NCBI GenBank assembly: GCA_964451925.1
Contig: CAYVKA010000004.1
Location: forward strand, 62,001-126,000
DNA: 64,000 nucleotides
Origin: Nevskia sp964451925
GTDB lineage: Bacteria > Pseudomonadota > Gammaproteobacteria > Nevskiales > Nevskiaceae
Direction: 5' to 3'
Shown: in pieces, positions 9,133 to 17,356 of the stretch
How the letters are laid out: each line of letters opens with the position of its first letter
Numbering within the stretch: the stretch's first letter is position 1
Notes under the pieces: generated by a model
The model's database searches: none
The model's input: only the letters and a program-made list of their open reading frames with translations
What the model was told of the DNA's origin: nothing
Position numbers and translations under genes: made by a program

Positions 9133-11223
9133 TCAGAAATCGGTCTTCATCGAGGCCTTGAAGGTGCGCGGCGCGCCGATGCCGAGGGCACCTTCCGCGG
9201 CATTGCTCCAGTAGTGGTCGTCGAGAAGGTTGTTCACGCCGAAGGTGAATGTCGCCTTGCGGCCGTTCAGGCGGGTGGTATAGGCCGCATTGACATCCAG
9301 CACCCGGTACGCGTCGAGGCTCGCCTGGTTCTGCGGATTGACGTACTTGTGCGCCGAATAACGCACCCCGCCGGTGAGCGCCAGCCCTTCGACGAAATCC
9401 GGGCGATAGGTGCCGAACAGGCTGCCCGCGAGCCGCGGCGTGTTCTCGGGAATGCGTCCGTTGATGGTGTTGTCCAGCGGCGCGTTCTGCATCGCGCTGA
9501 CGAAGTACAGGCCGGCGCCGTTGATCGACCAGCTGTGATAAGGGTCGATCTTGAGCGAGGTCTCGATGCCCTTGAAGGTGGACTGTCCGCTGATCTCGTA
9601 GACGTTGGTGACCGCGTCCAGCACCGTGTTGGCTTCCGTGAAGGTGAAGTAGCCAACACTTCCGGTCATGCCGTAGAGGCGGCTGGTGCGCAAACCCACT
9701 TCCTTTTGCGTCGACGTGGCTGGCGGCAGCACCACCGGATAGTTGGCTGCCCCCAGGGGAGCCGCACCGGTTTCGCTCAGCGCCTTCATGTAGCTGGCGT
9801 AGAGCGACACCTGCCGGGTCAGGTCGAAGATGGTGCCGAACGAAGGCGACCAGACGTAGGTCTTCCTGACGCTGTCCGATCCGTCCGCCTGGGTGTAGTT
9901 GCCGTCGTATTCTAGATAGCGCGCACCGGCGATCACATGCACGCGGCCGTAAGCGCTGATGCCGTCGGAGAAGTAGTACCCCAGGTCATTGGTGTTCTGC
10001 GGCACGTACTTCAGCGGCCCGAACGGCCCCGGCCCCGAGACCACCGTCGGGTTGTAGATGTTCTGCTTCATGCTGAACTGCGTACTGGCCGGATTGTTGA
10101 CGTCGCGGGAGTTGCGGTTGATGCCGATGTCGAACTCGTTTTCGAAGATTCCGAACGACAGATGGTTTTCCAGTTGCGCCTTGACGTAGGTGTTGACGTT
10201 GGTGGTCTTCGGCGTCGCCGTGATGGTCAGGGTGCCGTCGCCGGTGTTCACGTCGTATTTCGACAGCTGGCTGAGGATGCGCAGGCGGTTGACGTCGGAA
10301 TAGCCGCCCTCCACCAGCGCTGACCAGCCATCGCTGATCTGGTATCGGCTGCTGAGCAGGATGTTCTGGCCCATGGTGGCGTTCTTCGACCAGAGGCCGG
10401 AGCGCAGCAGGGTCGCATCGTAGCGGCTCAGGTTGGGCAGGGTGATGACGCCGTTGACGGCCTTGGGCAACGCCAGAACCGCCTGCTGCACCACATCCTG
10501 GTCGAAGATCTCGTAGTCCAGCTTGAAGCTCATCCGGGCCGACGGGTCCCAGTCCATGGTCAGGGCGCCGAGTCCCTTGGCGCCGCCGGAATCCTTGACG
10601 AACGTTTCGACGTGGCCGCCGGCGGCATTGAAGCGGATACCGAATTGACCGCCTTCGCCGAAACGACGGCTGACGTCGATGGCACCGACCGTCTGGCCAT
10701 CCGAGGTGCCTGAAGCCGAGATGGATTCGTAGGGTTCCGCGGTGGGCCGCTTCATCACCAGGCTGACGATGCCACCCGGGCTGGTGATGCCGAACAACAG
10801 CGCGTTGGCGCCCTTCAACACCTCCACCCGCTCCTTGTCCTCCGGCAGACCCATGATGTTCACCGGGGCGAAGGCGCCGTCCAGCCGGTAGCTGGAAGTC
10901 GTCAGTAGATGGATGCCGCGGATGTACAGATTGTCGGAAAACGCGCCGGCTTTCGCATCCGAGGATTCGACGCCGGCGACATTGCGCAGCGAGTCGTAGC
11001 TGTTGGTGGCGGCTGGATCGAACTGGGAGTTCTTGATGACGTTCTTGGTGGCGACGCCCCCGAGGTCGCCCGATTCGGTGGATTTCGACAGCGCCGCCAC
11101 CGGTGCATTTTCCGCCGGCGCGGCCGGCGCCTGCGCTTCCTGGCCTTCGTCCGCCATGGCCGGCTGCAGTACGGCCGGACAGCCCGCAACAACGGCGGAT
11201 GCCAGCAAAGACCTGAATTTCAT
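9133..11223 (-). CDS. TonB-dependent siderophore-type outer-membrane receptor
   Basis: This 696-aa protein has a signal peptide (MKFRSLLASAVVAGCPAVLQPAMAD), a plug domain and a 22-strand barrel ending in a C-terminal Phe. The plug shows 'NLYIRGIHL', 'DKERVEVLKGANALLFG' and 'PGGIVSLVMKRP', typical of the FpvA/FhuE-like siderophore receptor class. The barrel ends with 'FGVNNLLDDHYW' and 'PRTFKASMKTDF'. No N-terminal STN signalling domain is seen, so control is more likely by the adjacent two-component system than by an ECF sigma factor. It heads the minus-strand operon containing five PstS-like proteins, PepSY and DctA. Confidence 0.9.
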   Translation of the reverse strand: MKFRSLLASAVVAGCPAVLQPAMADEGQEAQAPAAPAENAPVAALSKSTESGDLGGVATKNVIKNSQFDPAATNSYDSLRNVAGVESSDAKAGAFSDNLYIRGIHLLTTSSYRLDGAFAPVNIMGLPEDKERVEVLKGANALLFGITSPGGIVSLVMKRPTAEPYESISASGTSDGQTVGAIDVSRRFGEGGQFGIRFNAAGGHVETFVKDSGGAKGLGALTMDWDPSARMSFKLDYEIFDQDVVQQAVLALPKAVNGVITLPNLSRYDATLLRSGLWSKNATMGQNILLSSRYQISDGWSALVEGGYSDVNRLRILSQLSKYDVNTGDGTLTITATPKTTNVNTYVKAQLENHLSFGIFENEFDIGINRNSRDVNNPASTQFSMKQNIYNPTVVSGPGPFGPLKYVPQNTNDLGYYFSDGISAYGRVHVIAGARYLEYDGNYTQADGSDSVRKTYVWSPSFGTIFDLTRQVSLYASYMKALSETGAAPLGAANYPVVLPPATSTQKEVGLRTSRLYGMTGSVGYFTFTEANTVLDAVTNVYEISGQSTFKGIETSLKIDPYHSWSINGAGLYFVSAMQNAPLDNTINGRIPENTPRLAGSLFGTYRPDFVEGLALTGGVRYSAHKYVNPQNQASLDAYRVLDVNAAYTTRLNGRKATFTFGVNNLLDDHYWSNAAEGALGIGAPRTFKASMKTDF

Positions 11224-11310
11224 GGTTCTCCTCGTATATAGTTGTTTTTCGCCGGCCGCTCCTGGCGGTCAGGCGTTTGCATCGGTCACGGCTTCACGGT
11301 AAGCGCCGAG

Positions 11311-11343
11311 CCTAAAGTGAACCTGAAGTTCTCCTGAACACTG
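11311..11343. promoter_or_regulatory. Probable response-regulator box: three 11-bp direct repeats
   Basis: Three consecutive 11-mers begin CCTAAA, CCTGAA and CCTGAA (11311, 11322, 11333), exactly one helical turn apart. This is the standard geometry for OmpR/PhoB-family regulators. The box lies 88 bp before the receptor gene (minus) and 124 bp before the divergent response-regulator gene (plus). It is therefore the natural site for control of both. Confidence 0.6.
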
Positions 11344-11466
11344 GCTTTCATTTCGCCCCACGGACGGGAAAGCCGCGACCGTGTTGCGGCGCACCACGGA
11401 GACGACTGCTATCTCGGGACGCCGCCAGCGGATAACATCGGGCCGACGACATGCTCCAGAAGTGCC

Positions 11467-12141
11467 ATGCGCATACTGCTGGTCGAGGACAACCGCGAAC
11501 TGGCCGAGTGGCTTGGCCGCATACTGCATCAGAACCGCTATACGGTCGACTGTGTGCACGACGGCCAGCACGCGGACGACACCCTGAAGTCCCAGTCCTA
11601 CGACGTGGTGATCCTCGACCTGTCGCTGCCACGCCTGGATGGCAGCGAAGTGCTGACGCGGCTGCGCAAGCGCAATCGAGATGTTCCGGTGCTGATCCTG
11701 ACCGCCAACAACTCCATGGAAGGACGCATCGGAGAGATGGATCGCGGCGCCGACGACTACATGATCAAGCCGTTCCAGGTCAGCGAACTCGAGGCCCGCA
11801 TCAGGGCCCTGCTGCGCCGCGCCAACAAGCATCGCGAACCGCTGCTGCAATGCGGCGCGCTGCAGTACAACAGCAACAGCCGCGCTTTTTCCATCGGTGA
11901 AGCGCCGCTGTCGCTGACGCCGCGCGAGCACGCCCTGCTGGAAGCCCTGATCATGAAGATGGGCACCACGGTGCGCAAGCAGGCGCTGGCCGACAGCCTG
12001 TTCTCCATGCGGGATGAAGTCTCTTGCGAAGCCATCGAGGTTTACGTGCATCGCCTGCGCAAGAAGCTCGATTCGGCCATGGTATCCATCGTCACCTTGC
12101 GCGGACTCGGCTACCTCCTCAAGCAGAGCGATGCAACCTAG
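11467..12141 (+). CDS. OmpR-family response regulator, TctD-like
   Basis: This 224-aa protein has a receiver domain with phospho-acceptor D51 (VVILDLSLPRLDG), conserved T79 and K101. A winged-helix Trans_reg_C domain follows, with 'LSLTPREHALLEAL' and 'YVHRLRKKL'. It belongs to the TctD/QseB-like group, which pairs with kinases like the next gene. The kinase start codon overlaps its 3' end by 11 bp. It probably binds the 11-bp repeats between it and the receptor operon and controls uptake genes; that link is inference. Confidence 0.92.
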   Translation: MRILLVEDNRELAEWLGRILHQNRYTVDCVHDGQHADDTLKSQSYDVVILDLSLPRLDGSEVLTRLRKRNRDVPVLILTANNSMEGRIGEMDRGADDYMIKPFQVSELEARIRALLRRANKHREPLLQCGALQYNSNSRAFSIGEAPLSLTPREHALLEALIMKMGTTVRKQALADSLFSMRDEVSCEAIEVYVHRLRKKLDSAMVSIVTLRGLGYLLKQSDAT

Positions 12142-13543
12142 CCTGCGCCGGCAATTGCTGGTCTGGCTGCTCATACCTCTGGGTGCCCTGGTGCTGTTCA
12201 ATGCCTGGACCAGCTACCGCGGCGCCCAGTCGGCGGCCTCGTCGGTGCAGGACCGGATGCTGCTCGGCTCGGCACGCATCATTGCCGAGCAGGTGGGCTC
12301 GGAGGACGGCGAGCTCAAGACCGACATACCACCGGCGGCCCTGGAGCTGTTCCAGTCGGAAGTGCCCGATCATGTGTACTTCCGCGTGGCCACCACCGAC
12401 GGCCTTCTGCTATCCGGCTTTGCGGATCTGCCACTGGCACCCACGCCGCCGACCGGCCGGGCGCTGTTTTCCGATTCGAACTATCACGGCGAAGCGGTCC
12501 GACTGGTGGCGTTCAGCCAGCCGGTGCTGACGGCAACACCACAATTGACGGTTTTGGTGGAAGTGGCGCAAACCCTGCACGGGCAGGCCGCGTTCGCCAG
12601 CCGGCTGCTGAATCACGCCTTGCGCCAGCAGTTTGTGATGCTGCTGTGCGTGATCGCCCTGCTGTGGATCGGATTGCAGCGGGGGCTTGAACCAGTGCTG
12701 CAGCTTCGCACGCGAATGCTCGAACGCCCGCCAGGGACACTGGAGCCGCTGGATGCGGCCGAAGTCCCCGCCGAACTGACCTCATTGGTGGAGGCCATCA
12801 ACGACTACGTGCGGCGTCTGGACGAGCACATGTCCGCGCACGGCCGCTTCATCGCCAACGCCTCGCATCAGCTGCGCACGCCCCTGACCATACTGAACAC
12901 GCAAATCAGCGCCGCCATGCGCAGCACCGACGCGCAGGACAAGGACGAGGCCTTGCGCGCCATCCACACCAGCGTTCAGCACGCGATCCGTCTCGTCAAT
13001 CAATTGCTTAACTTGTCGTCGATCGAGGCGGGTGCGCGCCAGCCGGCGGCGGCATCGGCCGTCGATCTTGCCGCAACGGTACAGCTGGTGCTCGAGGATC
13101 TGGCCCTGCTGGCGCAGGGCAAATCGATCGACCTCGGCTTCGAGCACGAAGGCGGGCCGGCGCTGGTGCGCGGGTCGGCGCCGATGCTGCGGGAGCTGGT
13201 TGCCAACCTGGTGGACAATGCCCTTCGCTACACGCCAGCCGGCGGCAGGGTTACGGCGATCGTCGGCGGCAGCGCGGAGTCCGTGGTGCTGCGCGTCGAG
13301 GACAATGGACCCGGAATCCCCGCCGGTGAGTACGAGCGCATCTTCGAGCGCTTCTACCGCCTGCATGACGGACGCTCCGACGGCTCCGGACTAGGCCTGG
13401 CCATCGTGCGCGAAATTGCCAATGCCTGCGGCGCCCGTGTCGCCTTGGGAGACGCCGCGATCGGCAGCGGCCTGGTGGCAACGGTGGTCTTCCCCTTGCC
13501 GCCACGGCAGCCCGGCACCACCACCGCTCAGTTCGCGGATTGA
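12131..13543 (+). CDS. Sensor histidine kinase, TctE-like
   Basis: The ATG at 12131 gives a 470-aa kinase beginning MQPSLRRQLLVWLLIPLG. It has a first membrane helix (~10-25), a periplasmic domain of about 130 residues of the 2CSK_N type, a second helix (~165-182), a dimerisation domain with H246 in 'NASHQLRTPL', and a HATPase domain with 'NLVDNALRYTP', 'VEDNGPGIP' and 'DGSGLGLAIVREIA'. TctE-type kinases sense tricarboxylates in characterised systems. Its 3' end overlaps the convergent binding-protein gene by 16 bp. Confidence 0.92.
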   Translation: MQPSLRRQLLVWLLIPLGALVLFNAWTSYRGAQSAASSVQDRMLLGSARIIAEQVGSEDGELKTDIPPAALELFQSEVPDHVYFRVATTDGLLLSGFADLPLAPTPPTGRALFSDSNYHGEAVRLVAFSQPVLTATPQLTVLVEVAQTLHGQAAFASRLLNHALRQQFVMLLCVIALLWIGLQRGLEPVLQLRTRMLERPPGTLEPLDAAEVPAELTSLVEAINDYVRRLDEHMSAHGRFIANASHQLRTPLTILNTQISAAMRSTDAQDKDEALRAIHTSVQHAIRLVNQLLNLSSIEAGARQPAAASAVDLAATVQLVLEDLALLAQGKSIDLGFEHEGGPALVRGSAPMLRELVANLVDNALRYTPAGGRVTAIVGGSAESVVLRVEDNGPGIPAGEYERIFERFYRLHDGRSDGSGLGLAIVREIANACGARVALGDAAIGSGLVATVVFPLPPRQPGTTTAQFAD

Positions 13544-14544
13544 GCCCGCGCCGCGTCCACGAACTCGTTGGTGTAGGTCCTGGAGAGGTCGATGTGCTTG
13601 CCAGTCAGCCTGCGATCCACTGCGCCCATGGTCTTCAATACTGTTGGCGGGCCATCCTCCGGCATCTTGCCGTCAGCCAGGAACATGTCCCTGCCCTGGT
13701 CCAGCGCCTTGACATACGCGGCCCTGTCACCGGCAAAGAATTCCGGCGGCAGATGCTGCGCGATTTCCTCGCCGTTGTGGTCATGGATATAGCGCAGGGT
13801 TTCGACAAAGGCATTGACCAGCTTCTGCACCTGGAGATGATGGCTGCGTACCCAGGCGGTCTCCATGAACAGGCAAGCCGCCGGATAGAGCCCGCCGAAG
13901 ACCTGCCGCGTGTCTTCGCGCCGGCGCAGGTCGAGCAGGATGCTGGCAGTCCCGCCTTTCAACAGGCGCGAAACCGTGGGTTCCGTGGTCATGCCGGCAT
14001 CGATCCGCCCTTGTTGCATGGCGAGTATGAATTTGTTGCCCGCCCCTGCCGGAACCATGGTGAAGTCGCCGGCCTTGACCCCGTTGGAGAGGGCAAGGTA
14101 TCGGGTCAGCAACTGCGTGGATGAGCCGAGTGCCGTCACGCCCAGCTTCCTGCCGCGAAAATCAGCCGGGGACTTGATCTGGCCGGACATCGCCGTCGCC
14201 ACCATCTCGACTTCGCCGGGGACATCGCTGAACTGAACGACCGACTCGGCCTCCATGCCTCGCGCTTGCAGGCTGATGGTGCGATTGTAGAATCCCACCA
14301 CTCCGCTGACCGCGCCGGCCAGCAATTGGTCTTCGGCATACGAATCCGCGGTCTCGCTCTGCAGCTCGACCTGGAGACCCTGCTTCCTGAAATAGCCCAG
14401 CTGATCGGCTAGCTTGGCTGGCAGGTAAATCTGCTTGCCCACACCACTGCAAACCAGAATGATCCTGTCGTCGCCGGCTGCGGTTGCGGCCAGGCTGCAA
14501 AATGCCAGCCCGGCGGCGGCCAGGCTGTGAAGTATGCGCCCCAT
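13528..14544 (-). CDS. NMT1/NrtA-type ABC transporter substrate-binding protein (orphan)
   Basis: The start MGRILHSLAAAG at 14544 is preceded by a very strong ribosome site (GGAGGAGAAA directly before the ATG) and yields a signal peptide ending near 'AATAAG'. The 338-aa protein has the NMT1/THI5-like fold seen in nitrate, sulfonate and thiamine-precursor binding proteins: 'LPAKLADQLGYFRKQGL', 'FRGRKLGVTALGSST', 'MQQGRIDAGMTTEP'. No permease or ATPase gene lies next to it. It is convergent with the kinase gene. Ligand is unknown. Confidence 0.85.
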   Translation of the reverse strand: MGRILHSLAAAGLAFCSLAATAAGDDRIILVCSGVGKQIYLPAKLADQLGYFRKQGLQVELQSETADSYAEDQLLAGAVSGVVGFYNRTISLQARGMEAESVVQFSDVPGEVEMVATAMSGQIKSPADFRGRKLGVTALGSSTQLLTRYLALSNGVKAGDFTMVPAGAGNKFILAMQQGRIDAGMTTEPTVSRLLKGGTASILLDLRRREDTRQVFGGLYPAACLFMETAWVRSHHLQVQKLVNAFVETLRYIHDHNGEEIAQHLPPEFFAGDRAAYVKALDQGRDMFLADGKMPEDGPPTVLKTMGAVDRRLTGKHIDLSRTYTNEFVDAARAQSAN

Positions 14545-14556
14545 TTTCTCCTCCAC

Positions 14557-14593
14557 CGGCCGGACATTCCGGCAACCGGACAACGTCCGGCCG
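14557..14593 (-). promoter_or_regulatory. Leader hairpin before the NMT1-type gene
   Basis: Perfect 9-bp arms CGGCCGGAC (14557-14565) and GTCCGGCCG (14585-14593) enclose a 19-nt loop. The base of the hairpin lies just upstream of the GGAGGAG ribosome site. It could tune translation or mRNA stability. The rest of the 312-bp gap up to 14856 shows no gene and no riboswitch I can support. Confidence 0.4.
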
Positions 14594-14856
14594 CTCAAGT
14601 GTGGCAACAAAATGGCGCATCGTGGGCGCAATTTCAATTCGACACCGAAAACGGACGCCCGATACAGCGCCCCTTTTAGCCGGTGGCACCCCCTCGAAGG
14701 CGCAGGCCAGGTTCCTGCGCGCGCGGCGGCCTTGCAACGGGAAACCCTTGCGACGGCAGCAGCGGCGTATCCTCCGGCGCCGTTCTACGGCTGAGAGCGG
14801 GCGACTCCATCCAGCCGCAAACGAGCCGGCGCCACCTCATAGGCACGTCCTCGTTG

Positions 14857-15630
14857 TCAGGCATGCTGAGCCAGAAAGTCCAGAACCAGGCGATTGAAAG
14901 CCTCCGGACGTTCGGCCGGAAGGGCGTGCCGCGAATCCGGAACCACCGCCAGACGGGCATTGGGCAGCTTGTCGACGTAGGCCTGCTTAAATGACACCGG
15001 CGTATAATCCTGATCGGCCGCCACCACCAGTATCGGCGCCTCGATGCTGGCCAGCTGATCCCAGACGTTCCAGCGGGCCAACGCATTAAGGGCCGCCAGG
15101 TAGGGCCGGGTCTCGTTGGCCTTGAAGCTTTCCTCGAAGCGCAGGCGCTCATCGCTCAGTGCCGGGTCCGGAAACAGGCGCTTGCCCAATACCCGTCCGA
15201 AGTATGGCAAACCGAACAATCGGATCAGGAGCCGGCGTTGCCAGAGGGCAAACCGGTTCAGCACCAGCTGCGGTCCGCTGTTGACGATCACCGCGCTTTT
15301 CACCAGGTACGGATAATCCAGCATCAGCTGGAAAGCCAGTGCGCCGCCCAGCGACAAGGCCACAATGTGAGCCCCTTCCACTCCGAGACGTCGGATCACC
15401 GCAGCAACATCGTCGGAGAGCAGCTGCACGGTATAAGGGCCGGCGGGCTTGGCGGAACGGCCGTGTCCGCGCAGGTCCACCGTGATGACCCGATATTGGC
15501 GGGAAAACACCGAGGTTTGCGGATCCCAGTCCTTTCCATTGGATCCCAGACCATGAATCAACACTACCGGCGGGCCTTCGCCGCGGCTGTCGAAGTGAAC
15601 CTGGATCCCGTTTACCTTGAGCTGCGGCAT
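14857..15630 (-). CDS. Alpha/beta-hydrolase fold protein
   Basis: This 257-aa soluble hydrolase has no signal peptide. It shows the oxyanion motif 'HGLGSNGKDW', the 'DLRGHGRS' block, the nucleophile elbow with S93 (ALSLGG), an acid in 'AADQDYTP' and a final histidine in 'DSRHALP'. This is a complete Ser-Asp-His triad of the BioH/haloperoxidase/MhpC type. It lies 42 bp downstream of the carboxylesterase gene and is probably co-transcribed with it. It would thus be a cytoplasmic ester or C-C hydrolase of the same pathway. The exact substrate cannot be read from sequence. Confidence 0.85.
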   Translation of the reverse strand: MPQLKVNGIQVHFDSRGEGPPVVLIHGLGSNGKDWDPQTSVFSRQYRVITVDLRGHGRSAKPAGPYTVQLLSDDVAAVIRRLGVEGAHIVALSLGGALAFQLMLDYPYLVKSAVIVNSGPQLVLNRFALWQRRLLIRLFGLPYFGRVLGKRLFPDPALSDERLRFEESFKANETRPYLAALNALARWNVWDQLASIEAPILVVAADQDYTPVSFKQAYVDKLPNARLAVVPDSRHALPAERPEAFNRLVLDFLAQHA

Positions 15631-15672
15631 CGACCGACTCCAACTGCCTTATGAAAAATGCCCGGCCACTTT

Positions 15673-17283
15673 TCAACCGCCGTGAATGGCGCGGGCGATC
15701 GCGTCCAGCCACGGAGTGCCTGCCCGGGTGGCGGCATCGCCGCCGGCTGTGAGTTCCAGCAGCTGGTCGCTGCGCGGCGCGTACCGCGGCCACTGCGCCG
15801 CGCCGCCGATGGTGGGGACACCGCCCCTGGCAAAGGCCAGCCAATAGTCACCGAGGCGCCGCGCCATCTGTTCGTCGGCCGGGCTGATCTTGTCGCCCGT
15901 TGTTTCCAGATGATCGAAGACATAGGCGGTCTCCGACGCATGTGGCGCGCCCTTGAGGGCCTTGCGCCTGGACTCGGCAACATAGGCGAAGCGATACAGA
16001 TAGACCGGCTGGTCCGTAGAGGCGGTCGAGGCGACATAGCGTGCCGGTTCGACAAACGCGAAATCATTGAGAAAGCCGTCCTCCAAGGCATCCTGCGAGC
16101 CATAGGCGGCCGCCACCTGGTCAAACGCCCCGCCCAGCCTGGGGTACAAGGCCTTGGTCATCGGACCACGGAAGATCCACGGAATGGCACCCAACTCATT
16201 GCTATTGGTACCGATGATCAGCGGCACCCTCGCCTGTCGGGCGGCTGCGAATCCGTCGGCCACGCTGCCGATGACGATCCGCCCGTCGATCATGACACCG
16301 CTCCAGGTCTTCTTCTCCCATTCGATCAGACTGATGCCACCCAGCACTTTCTTCGCAGGCAGGGCGCGCAGTGCCTGCACTGAAGCGTTCGGGGTATCCA
16401 ACTCGGCCGCAAAGGTCTCGCCCCGCGCTTCGGCTGAAGGCAGGTCAGGCAGATCACCCTTCAAGCGGGGCAGCAGCATGTTGCCCCCGGCGGATTCGCA
16501 GATCGCTTTGGCAAACAGGCCGCGGGCGAAGGGATTGAGCATCAGGCGGAGCACGGAATCGCCGCCCGCGGATTCACCGACGATGGTGACGTTGGCCGGG
16601 TCACCACCGAAAGCAGCGATGTTCCGATGAACCCACTGCAACGCGGCAACCTGGTCCATGAACCCGTAGTTGCCGAGCAGGCCCGCCGGATTCTCGGCGG
16701 TCAACGCCGGGTGCGCGAAAAAACCAAAACGGCCCAGCCGGTAGTTGAAAGACACCACGATCGCGCCGCGAGCTGCCAGACGGTCGCCGGCGGTCATCGG
16801 CGAAGTCCCCGACCCGGAGGCATAAGCGCCGCCATATACCCAGACCAACACCGGCAGGCCGGCGGCTGGCTTCAGCGGCGCCGGAACCCACACGTTCAGA
16901 TACAGGCAGTCCTCACTGACGGGCTGGGCCGAATTGGCCTTGTCCCACGACATGCGGTTCTGCATGCAGTCGTTGCCGAACTGGCCGGCGTCGCGCACTC
17001 CGGACCAGGACGCGGGCGGCTCCGGCTGGCGCCAGCGCCTGCCGCCTACCGGCGGAGCCGCATAAGGAATGTTCTTGAAGCCGGCGACCGTCCCGTCGCT
17101 GGTTCCACGCAGTACGCCGTTATCGATGGCGATTTCAACCGCCTCGAGGTTCCGCGGTGCCGGCGGCTCGATATGCGAGGACATCGAACAGCCGCCCAAC
17201 ACAACGACCGCCGCACAAATCGACCACAGCCATGGCACCGCGCCCCTGCCGGTCATCCGCCGCCGCTGCTTCTGTGCGCTCAT
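15673..17283 (-). CDS. Type-B carboxylesterase lipoprotein
   Basis: This 536-aa protein has an N-terminal membrane segment ending in a lipobox-like 'VLGGC' (Cys ~32), so it is probably a lipid-anchored periplasmic or outer-membrane protein. The carboxylesterase/lipase type-B family signatures are present: 'GFKNIPYAAPPVGGRRW', 'EDCLYLNVWVP', the oxyanion 'GGAYASG' and the nucleophile S238 in 'GESAGG'. The family hydrolyses carboxylic esters, including sterol and glyceride esters. A perfect TTATACATATGTATAA operator lies 35 bp upstream. It fits as an esterase acting on the substrate before or during uptake by the neighbouring TonB receptor. Confidence 0.9.
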   Translation of the reverse strand: MSAQKQRRRMTGRGAVPWLWSICAAVVVLGGCSMSSHIEPPAPRNLEAVEIAIDNGVLRGTSDGTVAGFKNIPYAAPPVGGRRWRQPEPPASWSGVRDAGQFGNDCMQNRMSWDKANSAQPVSEDCLYLNVWVPAPLKPAAGLPVLVWVYGGAYASGSGTSPMTAGDRLAARGAIVVSFNYRLGRFGFFAHPALTAENPAGLLGNYGFMDQVAALQWVHRNIAAFGGDPANVTIVGESAGGDSVLRLMLNPFARGLFAKAICESAGGNMLLPRLKGDLPDLPSAEARGETFAAELDTPNASVQALRALPAKKVLGGISLIEWEKKTWSGVMIDGRIVIGSVADGFAAARQARVPLIIGTNSNELGAIPWIFRGPMTKALYPRLGGAFDQVAAAYGSQDALEDGFLNDFAFVEPARYVASTASTDQPVYLYRFAYVAESRRKALKGAPHASETAYVFDHLETTGDKISPADEQMARRLGDYWLAFARGGVPTIGGAAQWPRYAPRSDQLLELTAGGDAATRAGTPWLDAIARAIHGG

Positions 17284-17317
17284 CCTGCCGGCCCGTCACG
17301 ATAGACGAATATTTACA

Positions 17318-17333
17318 TTATACATATGTATAA
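17318..17333. promoter_or_regulatory. TetR operator copy 1 (carboxylesterase promoter)
   Basis: The sequence TTATACATATGTATAA is a perfect 16-bp palindrome 35 bp upstream of the carboxylesterase start. It matches the copies at 19940, 21842 and 23989. Confidence 0.7.
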
Positions 17334-17356
17334 CAATATCGGCGAGACGAATCCCT

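Noticed and set aside
14545..14856. Possible thiamine or cobalamin riboswitch upstream of the NMT1-type gene
   Set aside because: On the minus strand a GGGGGTGCC...CCGGCT stretch recalls a THI-box start, but the CTGAGA and the ACCC...GAACCTGA blocks do not follow, and no B12 box is present.
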